Positions 25,645-34,296 of a DNA stretch of 42,717 nucleotides are shown here, in pieces. How positions within the stretch are numbered: the stretch's first letter is position 1; every line of letters starts with the position of its first letter. A program made the translations under genes and the position numbers. The DNA comes from a virus: the IMG/VR virus record IMGVR_UViG_3300009788_002519, positions 1 through 42,717 of that record; one strand, given 5' to 3'. The notes beneath the pieces were generated by a model. It did no database searches, had not been told where the DNA came from, and saw only the letters and a list, made by a program, of their open reading frames with translations.

Positions 25645-26245
25645 GAAGAAAAAAAATACAAAACATACCGAGGCTGTCAAGCGGAAAAAACTTGCAGAAG
25701 CAGAAATGGCCAACTTGGGCCTGACACTTTCAGATGATTTGGCATCTATCGGTTTTGTTTTTAACCATCTTTCTGTTTCACATCTTGTGTATTGCGGATT
25801 GACTTCCATCAATCATCTGTGTAAACATTACACTGGTGTGGATATTTGCATTTTTACCCAACATATAATAGCATCATGTATCACGCCGTTGTGTTCGGTA
25901 TTTAGTATATCTGATTTGACAAGATGGAGAAGCGATCCCCTCGTGACAACCAGCATAGGAACGACGATAGATGCACTAGCAACTAACACACCCCACATCT
26001 ATCACTACGCATTTGATCCAGAATTCATAGGTAAAAATAGTTGCGATTCACAAGATTTACGAGAAGCATTTTGTAACCCAAGAGTGAAAGTGATAGTAAG
26101 ACATGAATCACACGCCAAATTAATCGAAGCGGAATTTGGCATATCTGTGTGTGATATTATTGTTCCAGATTGCGATGCCCTGATGTTGACTAAATTCATA
26201 CTAACGGAGATGAAAAATGAGCGAAGAAGTAACGTCCCCAACTAA
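25637..26245 (+). CDS. Unknown protein with basic N-terminal tail
   Basis: A 202-residue protein that starts with a strongly basic segment (KKKKNTKHTEAVKRKKLAEAE) and continues with an alpha/beta domain (SHLVYCGLTSINHLC, DICIFTQHIIASC, VTTSIGTTIDALATNTPHIYHYAFDPEF, VIVRHESHAKLIEAEFGI). The last parts resemble one Rossmann half of a GT-B enzyme, but I cannot assign a family. It closes the second sugar island; its 3' end overlaps the next gene by 29 bases. Confidence 0.55.
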   Translation: MAKKKKNTKHTEAVKRKKLAEAEMANLGLTLSDDLASIGFVFNHLSVSHLVYCGLTSINHLCKHYTGVDICIFTQHIIASCITPLCSVFSISDLTRWRSDPLVTTSIGTTIDALATNTPHIYHYAFDPEFIGKNSCDSQDLREAFCNPRVKVIVRHESHAKLIEAEFGISVCDIIVPDCDALMLTKFILTEMKNERRSNVPN

Positions 26246-27140
26246 GATGAAAAAAGAAGAGATAGAGCAAGAACTGCTAAAGCTAGGATACAGCGAAGAA
26301 GACTTGACTGATTCTGGCGGCAAAAAGTTGAAGCGACCAGCTTTGGTGGAAAAACTTCAAGATCACAGACAAGGAGAAGAAGGATTGTCTGTGCTGTCCG
26401 TCGTAGAGGACGGTGATGTTGGAGTAGAAGTTGTGCAGGACACAGAAGAAGACAAGGCTAGTGATGCAGTTGATGATGACGCTGAAGACATAACCGAACC
26501 ATGCGTTGATCCAACACCGAGTGATTCAGAATGGACTCAGTATGTTTTGGGCAAGTTTCTGCCTGATGAAGTAGACGGGAAAAACCCACGAGTAGAAGGC
26601 TTGAGACGTGTGGCTGGAGATTTGGTTGGTGAATTACTAGAAGAAGGATGCGATCTAGTATCTGCACCATGCGAAGACAACCGATTCCGCGCCTGTGTAA
26701 AAGCGTGGGGTGTATTTCTAACAAACGAAGGTAGAACAAAAAGGTTCGAAGCCCTTGCTGATGCCCATGGGGACAACTGCCACGAAGATTATGCTACCTA
26801 TTTAGTAGCCATGGCCGACACTAGAGCGAAGGGTCGTGTATTCAGAAATGCATTGTGTTTGAGGCGGGTAGTTGCTGCGGAAGAAGTTAGCAAGACAGTA
26901 GCTCTGGCTTCAGACGTACAGCCTGGAGGATCAATCCATACTGGTCAGATTAGTATGATTCGTATCATGGCAGATCGCCATGGATTCAATCTCGTAGAAA
27001 TACTAGATGGCTTGTGTATCAAACATGAACTAGACGACAACACTGCGGATGTTAATCTGAAGAAGATAACATACGAAGAAGCGATGTCTATCACGAAACG
27101 AATGAGAGAAATTATCGAACAGAAAGGAGAGACAGAATGA
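26217..27140 (+). CDS. Candidate single-strand annealing/recombination protein
   Basis: A 307-residue protein. The N terminus has a HeH/SAP-like helical segment (MKKEEIEQELLKLGYSEEDL) and a very acidic stretch (about 60-100). The core includes KRFEALADAHGDN, YLVAMADTRAKGRVFRNALCLRRVVAAEEV and a C-terminal ISMIRIMADRHGFNLVEIL segment. The ADTRAKGRVFRNAL..V.AEE pattern occurs in phage Rad52/RecT-type annealing proteins, where the helix packs near the DNA site. That assignment is from pattern memory and not proven. Its position beside an ssDNA-binding-like gene agrees. It starts inside the previous gene and ends in an ATGA overlap. Confidence 0.4.
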   Translation: MSEEVTSPTKMKKEEIEQELLKLGYSEEDLTDSGGKKLKRPALVEKLQDHRQGEEGLSVLSVVEDGDVGVEVVQDTEEDKASDAVDDDAEDITEPCVDPTPSDSEWTQYVLGKFLPDEVDGKNPRVEGLRRVAGDLVGELLEEGCDLVSAPCEDNRFRACVKAWGVFLTNEGRTKRFEALADAHGDNCHEDYATYLVAMADTRAKGRVFRNALCLRRVVAAEEVSKTVALASDVQPGGSIHTGQISMIRIMADRHGFNLVEILDGLCIKHELDDNTADVNLKKITYEEAMSITKRMREIIEQKGETE

Positions 27141-27622
27141 GCGACGACAAAAAGAAGGTGTTCACTCAAAATTTCAAACTCTACAAAGCCAGGAGCAGCG
27201 GCGACGGCGCGGCTTCTCAGTGGAATCTGGGATCGGAAAAGGATTGTGTTTTTCTGGAGATGGCTAATCAGACAGGCAAAGATGGAAATGGAAATGCCAG
27301 TTTTGATTGGGGCAACAAAATTCGCTTCAAATTGGGTTTATCTGACATTGGCGAGGTTCTTAGTGTATTGGTCGGTCTACAGAAGGGTGTTGGCCAGTAT
27401 GACTCCGAAAGAGGGAAATTCAAAGGGTTATACCACGCAAACAAGAGCGGGAATGCCATTCTTTACTTTGGAAAAGATGAGGCAGGAAGGTTTGGAATTC
27501 GCCTGAGCGTCAAGAAAGACAACAATCAGACCAAGGTTCAACACACTATGACCAAGGGAGAGGCATGTGTCCTGAGTACCCTTTTGCGTCGTGCTATCGA
27601 GATCATACACAAATGGGATTAG
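27137..27622 (+). CDS. PC4/Whirly-like ssDNA-binding protein candidate
   Basis: A 161-residue protein with a charged N terminus and beta-rich core: CVFLEMANQTG, NKIRFKLGLSDIGEVLSVLVG, GLYHANKSGNAILYFGK and GIRLSVKK. A final amphipathic helix (TMTKGEACVLSTLLRRAIEII) closes it. A four-stranded sheet plus C-terminal helix is the PC4/Whirly plan used to bind ssDNA. Only about 80-110 residues would form one repeat, so the function is tentative. It is the last plus-strand gene and its TAG overlaps the stop of the convergent minus-strand gene. Confidence 0.4.
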   Translation: MSDDKKKVFTQNFKLYKARSSGDGAASQWNLGSEKDCVFLEMANQTGKDGNGNASFDWGNKIRFKLGLSDIGEVLSVLVGLQKGVGQYDSERGKFKGLYHANKSGNAILYFGKDEAGRFGIRLSVKKDNNQTKVQHTMTKGEACVLSTLLRRAIEIIHKWD

Positions 27623-27966
27623 TCTGTATTCGCTAGCTCGGTTTCCATTCGTTCCATCAGCGCTTTGAGCACTTGAACGTCAGTATGTAGCTTGGCAACA
27701 TCTGCTGTTAGCTGGATAATACTGCTCTGTAATAGAGTGATGGGAAATGCAATAATCTCTGCGAAGCGGTCCAATTCTTTTTGGATCACTTCTTTGTGCG
27801 ATACGTCTTCATTCTGCATAGCTATCATTGTCAAAGCATGTTGTGCTAATGTATCGTTGACACGTTGTTTATCTGCTCCTAATGCATATGCGGTACCAGC
27901 TACCCCACCTATGATTCCTATAATTAAACCGATGATTCCTCCAATAGTTTGTTGTTTCTTGGTCAT
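27619..27966 (-). CDS. Small N-terminal membrane-anchor protein with coiled coil
   Basis: A 115-residue protein. Residues 8-29 form one glycine/isoleucine-rich transmembrane segment (TIGGIIGLIIGIIGGVAGTAYA) and the rest is a predicted alpha-helical coiled coil (QLTADVAKLHTDVQVLKALMERME). The topology resembles inner-membrane spanins (Rz) or small holin-like proteins, and phages often place such genes near the tail module. No second spanin or endolysin is next to it, so lysis is only one possibility. AGGAGG precedes the ATG. The gene starts 1 base after the endonuclease-like gene ends. Confidence 0.6.
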   Translation of the reverse strand: MTKKQQTIGGIIGLIIGIIGGVAGTAYALGADKQRVNDTLAQHALTMIAMQNEDVSHKEVIQKELDRFAEIIAFPITLLQSSIIQLTADVAKLHTDVQVLKALMERMETELANTD

Positions 27967-27967
27967 C

Positions 27968-28285
27968 CTATCCTCCTAATTCAATCCACTCCAGTAAGTC
28001 TCGCTCCCATCCGTCTCTCGTTATGAGAAGAAGCTTTAGTCCTTGTTTTGCGTAGTAAGCCTTTTTCTTTTCCAGCTTGTCGTTTGTACGAACTTCCATC
28101 AGTCCGTCATATTCAACCCACAAATCATAATCTGGCAAATAAAAATCACAAATACTGCGACTCGGTTTTGGAAGGTGTTTGTGGGGTTCGTATTTAATGT
28201 CATTCAGATAAAGCCAATCAGCTACATTGGCTTCAGATTGGGAGTCATAAATTACGCCATCTAGTCCTATCGTTTTTTTGTACAT
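27968..28285 (-). CDS. PD-(D/E)XK endonuclease-like protein (VSR/DUF559 type)
   Basis: A 105-residue protein with the layout of small PD-(D/E)XK endonucleases: SQSEANVADWL (E18), IKYEPHKHLP, CDFYLPDY (D47), WVEYDG (E58, D60) and a downstream Lys-rich helix (K70, K73-K75). VSR-like, DUF559 and some free-standing homing nucleases share the D-F-x-L-P...x-E-x-D-G pattern. It begins only 11 bases after the oligo-T tract of a strong terminator and has a weak ribosome site, so expression may be low or use readthrough. Its role may be mismatch or junction cleavage, or self-propagation; the sequence does not settle this. Confidence 0.65.
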   Translation of the reverse strand: MYKKTIGLDGVIYDSQSEANVADWLYLNDIKYEPHKHLPKPSRSICDFYLPDYDLWVEYDGLMEVRTNDKLEKKKAYYAKQGLKLLLITRDGWERDLLEWIELGG

Positions 28286-28296
28286 GCGTTACTCGC

Positions 28297-28336
28297 AAAA
28301 AAAAGGGGCTATCCGCGTCGGGACACGGAACGCCCC
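28297..28336 (-). terminator. Rho-independent terminator
   Basis: On the minus strand GGGGC pairs with GCCCC around an inner stem (TCCGTGT with the facing ACGCGGA, one mismatch, loop CCCG), followed by eight T. It ends the transcript of the paralogue gene at 28360-29001, 23 bases after its stop. Confidence 0.85.
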
Positions 28337-28359
28337 CCTGTTTCGTTGACGACTACAGT

Positions 28360-29001
28360 TTAGAGATACTCAAGCTGCACATATAAACCGAAGCTTTCCT
28401 TCGAGCCAATACTTAACGGACTAGCCGAAAGGCAAGTGTACCAGTCGTGACGTGCGTCCGTGGTATCCGTACCGTTAGGACTCAAGCCACCACTACCTGC
28501 GCTGCTCAGTAGGGCCACTGTCAAACCAGAACCTGACGCTGCTATCCATCCAAGATGGGCTGCTGGTGCTGCCGCAACTCCACCAGTCGTGACACCTGAA
28601 CCACCGTTGGCGATCTGGAGTACTTGAGTCGTTACCCCTACCGCTGCGGTGTTGATATTAGACCGGTTGAAGATACGAAGTTGAGCATTCTGCGTCTTGA
28701 CCGCTGTGTCGAATGTAAACCGAATGTTGAGCGTACCAGAGTTGATTACCATCGAAGATGGAACCACTGCCACGTCGCCATTGACGATTATACCTGAAGT
28801 CACGGTATCATATTTACAGTTCGTAGCCGTTGGACCTGCTGGGGCACTACCATCACTCGCGCTGATGAAGGTGCTATCATTGTACTCCCCGACTTGAACC
28901 GAAGTCCCAAACGATGCACCGAAGAAACCCAAACCAGACCCGCCAAGGCCGGTAAATGTTCCACCACCTTGTCCTGCGTAAAAAGTTATCGCTGCTGCCA
29001 T
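28360..29001 (-). CDS. Small beta-rich virion-type protein, paralogue A
   Basis: A 213-residue Gly/Ser/Thr-rich protein, probably a virion surface or tail-associated subunit. The N terminus (ITFYAGQG...GLGFFGASFG, VGEYNDSTFI) and C terminus (ARHDWYTCLSASPLSIG, YVQLEYL) align with the next upstream gene over the full length. The start is ATG 29001, with GGGAGGTG 7 bases upstream, rather than the in-frame ATG at 29010. A promoter-like TATAAT about 50 bases upstream, a strong ribosome site and a strong terminator suggest high, independent expression, typical of an abundant capsid or tail decoration protein. Family unknown. Confidence 0.65.
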   Translation of the reverse strand: MAAAITFYAGQGGGTFTGLGGSGLGFFGASFGTSVQVGEYNDSTFISASDGSAPAGPTATNCKYDTVTSGIIVNGDVAVVPSSMVINSGTLNIRFTFDTAVKTQNAQLRIFNRSNINTAAVGVTTQVLQIANGGSGVTTGGVAAAPAAHLGWIAASGSGLTVALLSSAGSGGLSPNGTDTTDARHDWYTCLSASPLSIGSKESFGLYVQLEYL

Positions 29002-29051
29002 GTCTTTCACCTCCCATCAATTTTTTCAAGAACAACAATCTATCCACTATT

Positions 29052-29080
29052 ATTATACACCGTATCACATACAAGCTACG
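29052..29080 (-). promoter_or_regulatory. Candidate promoter for virion-type paralogue A
   Basis: The minus strand reads GTGTATAATAATAG, with TATAAT at 29057-29052. The matching -35 region (CGTAGC at 29080-29075) is poor. The predicted start lies about 44 bases before ATG 29001. It shares GTATAATA with the two plus-strand sites but not their upstream TGGWACAAAC box. Confidence 0.4.
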
Positions 29081-29089
29081 CTTTATTCT

Positions 29090-29725
29090 TTACAGATATT
29101 CGAGATCGACGGTAACGCCAAATTGCTTGTTTCCCAATTGGGTCGGAGTACAGGACATGGCCACATACCAGTCATGTCGAGTGCTCAAAACCTCGAACCC
29201 GCCTTCTCTTACTCCCTTTGTACCAGGAGAATTGACTAATGTAATCCAATTCGATCCAGACGCACTAACATTTGTCCATGAAGCATCGGTATAGGGGCTT
29301 ACCGTAGCTTGTAGGTTGTCTCTATGGCGTATTTCAGCCATCTGGAACGTGATATTCTCTGCCGGAACAGTTTTGTTAGCTGCGCCTCCAATGGTTGTCC
29401 CGTCATATATGTATATCTTAACAAACTGGCAGAATATAGATGATCCATGGGTGAATCGGATATTAGCCGTAGCCAATTCGTTAGGTAATCTTGTTAAAGT
29501 GATACCGGAACCAGTTTGACCATGAGTAACCTCTGTTGAATTTTCGTATTTGTTGTTGTTGCATTCGAATCCTTGTACAGTACCACTTGCATTTGTTACG
29601 AAAGTGCGGCCATTATAGGTTCCGATTGCCAAAGAAGAATCAAAACCTATTGCCCCGAAAAAGCCCATACCAGAAGCTGTCGGAACAAGGGTGTTTTCAC
29701 CAGCATACAAATTCAGCGTCGCCAT
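29090..29725 (-). CDS. Small beta-rich virion-type protein, paralogue B
   Basis: A 211-residue protein homologous to paralogue A just downstream: GMGFFGAIGFD and IGTYNGRTFV near the N terminus, ANIRFTHGSSI in the middle, TRHDWYVAMSCTPTQLG and VTVDLEYL at the end. Middle loops differ, as expected of diverged surface proteins. GGGAGG lies 6 bases before the ATG. The gene follows the end of the 605-residue structural gene by 26 bases, so it probably belongs to that transcript. Function unknown; decoration or accessory tail protein is likely from context. Confidence 0.65.
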   Translation of the reverse strand: MATLNLYAGENTLVPTASGMGFFGAIGFDSSLAIGTYNGRTFVTNASGTVQGFECNNNKYENSTEVTHGQTGSGITLTRLPNELATANIRFTHGSSIFCQFVKIYIYDGTTIGGAANKTVPAENITFQMAEIRHRDNLQATVSPYTDASWTNVSASGSNWITLVNSPGTKGVREGGFEVLSTRHDWYVAMSCTPTQLGNKQFGVTVDLEYL

Positions 29726-29751
29726 AACTACCTCCCTTTATTTATACACAT

Positions 29752-31569
29752 TTAGCTTGACATCTCGTAAGAAATCGCATCTAATCGCGTGCCATTAACG
29801 GTTAGTGACACAGAAAACGGTTCTTCTTGGATATCGTCTGCCGCTGTCATTGGATCACCAACAAAGAAGTTGTCCAAAGTATTCAAAAAGAAGTGACAAT
29901 GATAGTCCAGAACAAATTGAGTATCTTCAATAATAAAATGCTCGTGGCAGAATATAGGTGGTTCTGGCATGCTGCCAATTGGGCCATTAGAATTAAGCGG
30001 GTCTACCCACAGTGTGGGCAATAGGAGATCAGAATATAAAGAATGTTCTGTAGCAGTTTTGACTCTGACGCGAACAGATGTAGCTCCTGCTCCAAGAGCT
30101 ACGGTTGTATTGAAAGGAACAACTAGTGGAGCGTTAGGGAGTGGTGTTAAATCCCTACTGGCGTCTCGATGTAACTCATCACTAACGCTATCCCCATCGC
30201 CGTCAAGGACCGTTGGTTTATCTAGCCATACCTTATCCCATGATGTATCGTTACTTACCGATATTTGAACAGAACCATTTTTTCTAACTGTTTCGGCAGC
30301 ACCATATGTAAAATCACTAAATGATCCATCACCCTCATTTGGTGCCCAGCCTGGGGTAAGTAGAAGGCTAACGGGATTTGGCAAAGCCTGAGATATTTGT
30401 CGCCAATCCAATGCGTGAGTATTTGTTATCAAGTTTTGGACAGTTATCTCTCCATCAATAGTTACAGTTCCTGGCGTTGCATCGTCTGGATCAGGAGGTA
30501 AATCAGATACATTGACGACAAAATCAAAAAAAGCAAACGCAGTAATTAGAAAACCAAGCGCACCCTTAGACGAATTTTGAAACTTACCCGTGTAGTGTTT
30601 GGTATAGCTTGCTCCGAACATTTGCATTGGGACTAAGTTCATAACAGAATTCAATTCTGTAAATGTTCTATATTCGTTTTGTCCATTCTCTCCGTTGTGA
30701 TAAACAGAAGAATTTGTTAAAGTTTTAAGCGCTTTAGTAGCACCCATTACTTTACATTCAGCAACAAATGTTCCACCGTGGGTTATTTCCAGAAAAGGAT
30801 CATTACCCTGGATATCGAGAAAAGATGTACCAGAATAATTATTCCAATGGTTAAGGTCGATTAGTGAAAAAGTATGTGTGGCTTTGGTTGTTAACGATTG
30901 TGCTGCTGTGGACAAAGCGTCTATCGCAGCACGAAAATATTGTGCCAGTCCCAAATATGAAAATACACTCTTGTCGAAAAAAAGACGATTCAAAGCTTCT
31001 GCATCTACCTGATTAGTAACTGGTGTAATACCAATACCCATGGGCCTAAATGTAATACCAGGACGAGGGTCTGGCGAAGGAATACCAGCACTACTAACAG
31101 AAAAATGATCCAGATACGCAGAGGGTACTTCAGACAAAGATGGATATATGTTGCCTAAACTAATGGTGGCATCTTCGAAGTTTCTATCTATTAGAGGTAG
31201 GGCAATTTCAACAGCAGGACCAATAAGAGAACTTCCGTCTTCCCCGTTAAGTATGGCTTGCCATACTCCAATTCCATACGACATCCTGCCGAATGTGTCA
31301 AAAATGCCCAGCAAATGTCCAGGATTTTTGTAGTCAATACCAGGGTTTCCAACACCAAGACCTATATATCTTTTGGCTGGGGTAAATTCGGTAGCTGTCA
31401 TTTCTTGATACAGATAAGGATCGAAGTTTGGATAGGATAAGGTTGTTGGATTCGGATACAGTATTCCAGGGTAAGCACCACAGAAAATACCAACTTCTGG
31501 TTGAAATGGAGTGTATCCCTGGAGAACTAGGCTAATCAATTTGTTGTCTGGCAAAATACCCAAATCCAT
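29752..31569 (-). CDS. Structural tail/baseplate-region protein, unknown family
   Basis: A 605-residue protein with mostly short beta segments and many Pro/Gly/Asn turns. The N-terminal region (DLGILPDNKLISLVLQGYTPFQPEVGIF) looks soluble. A central part carries a DUF-like segment DPDDATPGTVTIDGEITVQNLI. Two acidic/aromatic segments end the protein. There is no signal peptide or enzyme motif. I chose ATG 31569 with AGGAG 7 bases upstream; a 25-residue extension would overlap the upstream gene. It is transcribed after the hub-like gene, which suggests a baseplate or tail-tip component. Confidence 0.5.
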   Translation of the reverse strand: MDLGILPDNKLISLVLQGYTPFQPEVGIFCGAYPGILYPNPTTLSYPNFDPYLYQEMTATEFTPAKRYIGLGVGNPGIDYKNPGHLLGIFDTFGRMSYGIGVWQAILNGEDGSSLIGPAVEIALPLIDRNFEDATISLGNIYPSLSEVPSAYLDHFSVSSAGIPSPDPRPGITFRPMGIGITPVTNQVDAEALNRLFFDKSVFSYLGLAQYFRAAIDALSTAAQSLTTKATHTFSLIDLNHWNNYSGTSFLDIQGNDPFLEITHGGTFVAECKVMGATKALKTLTNSSVYHNGENGQNEYRTFTELNSVMNLVPMQMFGASYTKHYTGKFQNSSKGALGFLITAFAFFDFVVNVSDLPPDPDDATPGTVTIDGEITVQNLITNTHALDWRQISQALPNPVSLLLTPGWAPNEGDGSFSDFTYGAAETVRKNGSVQISVSNDTSWDKVWLDKPTVLDGDGDSVSDELHRDASRDLTPLPNAPLVVPFNTTVALGAGATSVRVRVKTATEHSLYSDLLLPTLWVDPLNSNGPIGSMPEPPIFCHEHFIIEDTQFVLDYHCHFFLNTLDNFFVGDPMTAADDIQEEPFSVSLTVNGTRLDAISYEMSS

Positions 31570-31579
31570 AAAATTACTC

Positions 31580-34291
31580 CTATTGCACTGGCGGTGGCGA
31601 GAAAACTTGTGGTGTCTGTTCCATGTACGGCAAGTAGGGGCCATCCAGACCCTCTTGCGAAAAGATGCTTATAGTCACTCTTGTTCCTACGATGAGAAGA
31701 CCAGGACTATTGTCAGGTTCTGCCAAATTGCGAACACCTGTCCACTCTGACAAGAAGTATGATCCGGTAGTGTCAAGTCCACCAGCATATGATGTTGGAT
31801 CAATATCTCGGTAATCCAATCGTCTCACAGCATAGAAAGGACCACCTTCCTTGACACTGATAACTCCTAATCCTCCATCTGGCTTGTCATAAATGAACTC
31901 AAGCGATCCGTCACTCGGCCCAGTCGGTGGGTCTACTGGATCGGTTTGGGCATCACTAAGTTCCTCTTCAATATCTGTATCACTAGTCAGAAGTTCATCT
32001 GCTAGTGGTACCAAATCATCTAGAAGTTCTGGAAATTCATCTTCATCATCTAAATTTTGGGTTATCTCTTTCTCTTCTTGAATTTGTTGTAGTTCATTAG
32101 CTGGTTGAGCACTGCTTGTTCGATCTCTGGAGTTGATAGCCATCGTATATCTGGTCGTTATTCCATTATTGTCGGCTCGAATATAGATTTCAGTAATATT
32201 GGTAAGACTTCCAGTTCCAAAGGTTGAAGCTATTGATTGTGATAAATCCAAAACAGGCAAACCGGCAACTTCTAGTTGTCCAGTAAGAAATACTCTTTCT
32301 TGTGATTTGAAGTCAGCTTTTTTAACACCTTCAGCTTCCATAGCGGCGTCTGCAATTTCATTTGTAACACCTCGACCACCAAAAGCCCACGGCACCAAAT
32401 CTCTATCTACGTGGGACAATACTCTACCATTTATAAACCTAGCCTTTTCTTGAAGCGAACTTATCTCGGCAATTTGGGATGCTGTGTAACCATCTATTGG
32501 TCTCTCATTCGCTATTTGCTCAAGTCTTCTGGTTTCTACGTTTCCGCCATCAGTCCATGGTCCATAATGCGCACTTCTATCCATAGAAGTTAACCACAAA
32601 TGATCCAATTTGTTGTGACGAGTAATTCTATCATAATCTATTTCACCAGTATCCGCATCGACCACATATCTACTCATCGGGACCGGAAGAGTTATGATTA
32701 CATATCTATCAAATTGAGTTAGAGAACATCTCATATATTTTCTAGGATCACCAAACACATCAAAGTCGTATATTAGATGGTGAGACCTAGAAACGATAGG
32801 TGTCCATTGGATAAAATGATTTTTGAATTCTCTATATGCAGCACCATTATTTTTGTACTCTACGATCCCAGATGAAACAGAAAATTCATTTATTTGAACA
32901 AACGGCACATAACGGCCATCTTCTGTCGATACCTTAAGCATATTGCTATTGGAAAATGGCCTAGCTCCATTGGGATAAGGTGCAAGTATCTCTCCATTAG
33001 CGTATTCAATTGGAAAATCTTCCTTCTTACTGAATGGAACATCAAGTCCGACAGTTGACCACCAAGCATTCGGTATAACTTCTATTCTTTCATTCATGCG
33101 ATACCAAAATTGTCTTCCCCAATGGGTGTTCATATATCTCTTTAATGATCTCAATTTCTCTAAGTCTCTCTCGTCATTGAGACCGCCATTGAGAGCTTCT
33201 TCCATTTCGTCAAAATTGGTTGGTATAAGAACATCTGGATTACTTGGCTTCGTATAGGCAGGATTCAACAGAGGAACTCCGTCTTTATCAAAACCCCAAA
33301 ATTGTCCAGCCGACCGTTGTAAAATAGGTTTAACCTTGTAATTACCCTGACCATTATTAACTAATTCTTCTTCCATGTCGTTTATGAGCCCGAGTGACCT
33401 TCTAACTCCACCAAAAACGTATTTACGCCTCAAACTATGGTTTCTTTCGAACCCATCTTTCCGACTTATTATCTCTCCATCATGAAGTGCTGCTAAAGTA
33501 TCGAGTGTCACATCTGTTATGTCTCTAGCACGATTCGCATCTCTATCAGTCGTCTTGACGCTAATAATCCACAAATCATCAGAGACACCTTTTTTTCTAG
33601 TATCAACCCACCATGATACACCTACCTTGCTAGTATATTCATTGAGGATAGAAACAAGAGACCTAGTTTTCCCTTGTACCAAATGTTCAGATGGTCCGTC
33701 TCCAGATGAATCAACCAAACTAGAAAACTCACTAAGGTCTAATTCAAATTGGCGATCTCCGTAATAAAGAACATTTCCTTCTAGGCTTGCTATAACATCG
33801 CCAAGAGTTAAACCGGTTGATTCTTCTCTGTTAACTCCACTAGCACGAGTACCAGAAGGAATTCCACTGACACTAATAATATTGTGTCGAACCACTAGTC
33901 TGGTATTATTTGGCGCTCCAATACGGCTGGTAGGTAGCGGTGTACCGAGATTAGCAATCATTGCAGTTTGCATCACAACTCTTGCGTCTTTTATTTGAAC
34001 GGTGTAAAGACCAGACCCCTGTTTGTTTATACTAGTCCGCTCATAAGATTCAACAAATCCAGTCATACGAAATTCACCTATTTTGATAACTTGCATATCG
34101 TCGATCGAGTATCTATTGAGAGTAAAATCGCCAGGATTTCTTTCTAGAACAATAATATCCATGGTGCTTGGAGCACCATTGAAACCCGTCTCAGCACTCA
34201 TGGATTTGAAAGCGCAGCCGAATATATCAGATGCAATTATACCTGATTCTGATACATAAAGAACTTCTTGTTCAGCTACTGTCGTTGCCAT
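31580..34291 (-). CDS. Tail hub/baseplate-like structural protein
   Basis: A 903-residue protein. The N-terminal 220 residues have the feel of phage tail-hub proteins (gp27/late-control D type): PSTMDIIVLERNPGDFTLNRYSI, KIGEFRMTGFVESYERTS, GLYTVQIKDARVVMQTAMI, and later LVSILNEYTSKVGVSWWVDTR. Near 740-800 there is a long Glu/Asp-rich linker (QQIQEEKEITQNLDDEDEF and following), then a beta domain at the C terminus. The fold assignment is by pattern and moderate. It sits between a beta-rich structural protein and another tail protein in transcription order, as expected for a tail-tip module. Confidence 0.5.
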   Translation of the reverse strand: MATTVAEQEVLYVSESGIIASDIFGCAFKSMSAETGFNGAPSTMDIIVLERNPGDFTLNRYSIDDMQVIKIGEFRMTGFVESYERTSINKQGSGLYTVQIKDARVVMQTAMIANLGTPLPTSRIGAPNNTRLVVRHNIISVSGIPSGTRASGVNREESTGLTLGDVIASLEGNVLYYGDRQFELDLSEFSSLVDSSGDGPSEHLVQGKTRSLVSILNEYTSKVGVSWWVDTRKKGVSDDLWIISVKTTDRDANRARDITDVTLDTLAALHDGEIISRKDGFERNHSLRRKYVFGGVRRSLGLINDMEEELVNNGQGNYKVKPILQRSAGQFWGFDKDGVPLLNPAYTKPSNPDVLIPTNFDEMEEALNGGLNDERDLEKLRSLKRYMNTHWGRQFWYRMNERIEVIPNAWWSTVGLDVPFSKKEDFPIEYANGEILAPYPNGARPFSNSNMLKVSTEDGRYVPFVQINEFSVSSGIVEYKNNGAAYREFKNHFIQWTPIVSRSHHLIYDFDVFGDPRKYMRCSLTQFDRYVIITLPVPMSRYVVDADTGEIDYDRITRHNKLDHLWLTSMDRSAHYGPWTDGGNVETRRLEQIANERPIDGYTASQIAEISSLQEKARFINGRVLSHVDRDLVPWAFGGRGVTNEIADAAMEAEGVKKADFKSQERVFLTGQLEVAGLPVLDLSQSIASTFGTGSLTNITEIYIRADNNGITTRYTMAINSRDRTSSAQPANELQQIQEEKEITQNLDDEDEFPELLDDLVPLADELLTSDTDIEEELSDAQTDPVDPPTGPSDGSLEFIYDKPDGGLGVISVKEGGPFYAVRRLDYRDIDPTSYAGGLDTTGSYFLSEWTGVRNLAEPDNSPGLLIVGTRVTISIFSQEGLDGPYLPYMEQTPQVFSPPPVQ

Positions 34292-34296
34292 AACGA

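Noticed and set aside
29739-29746. TATAAATA on the minus strand, identical to the T4 late promoter core
   Set aside because: A transcript from it would start within the ribosome site of the gene at 29725, removing it. No second copy is seen before other structural genes.
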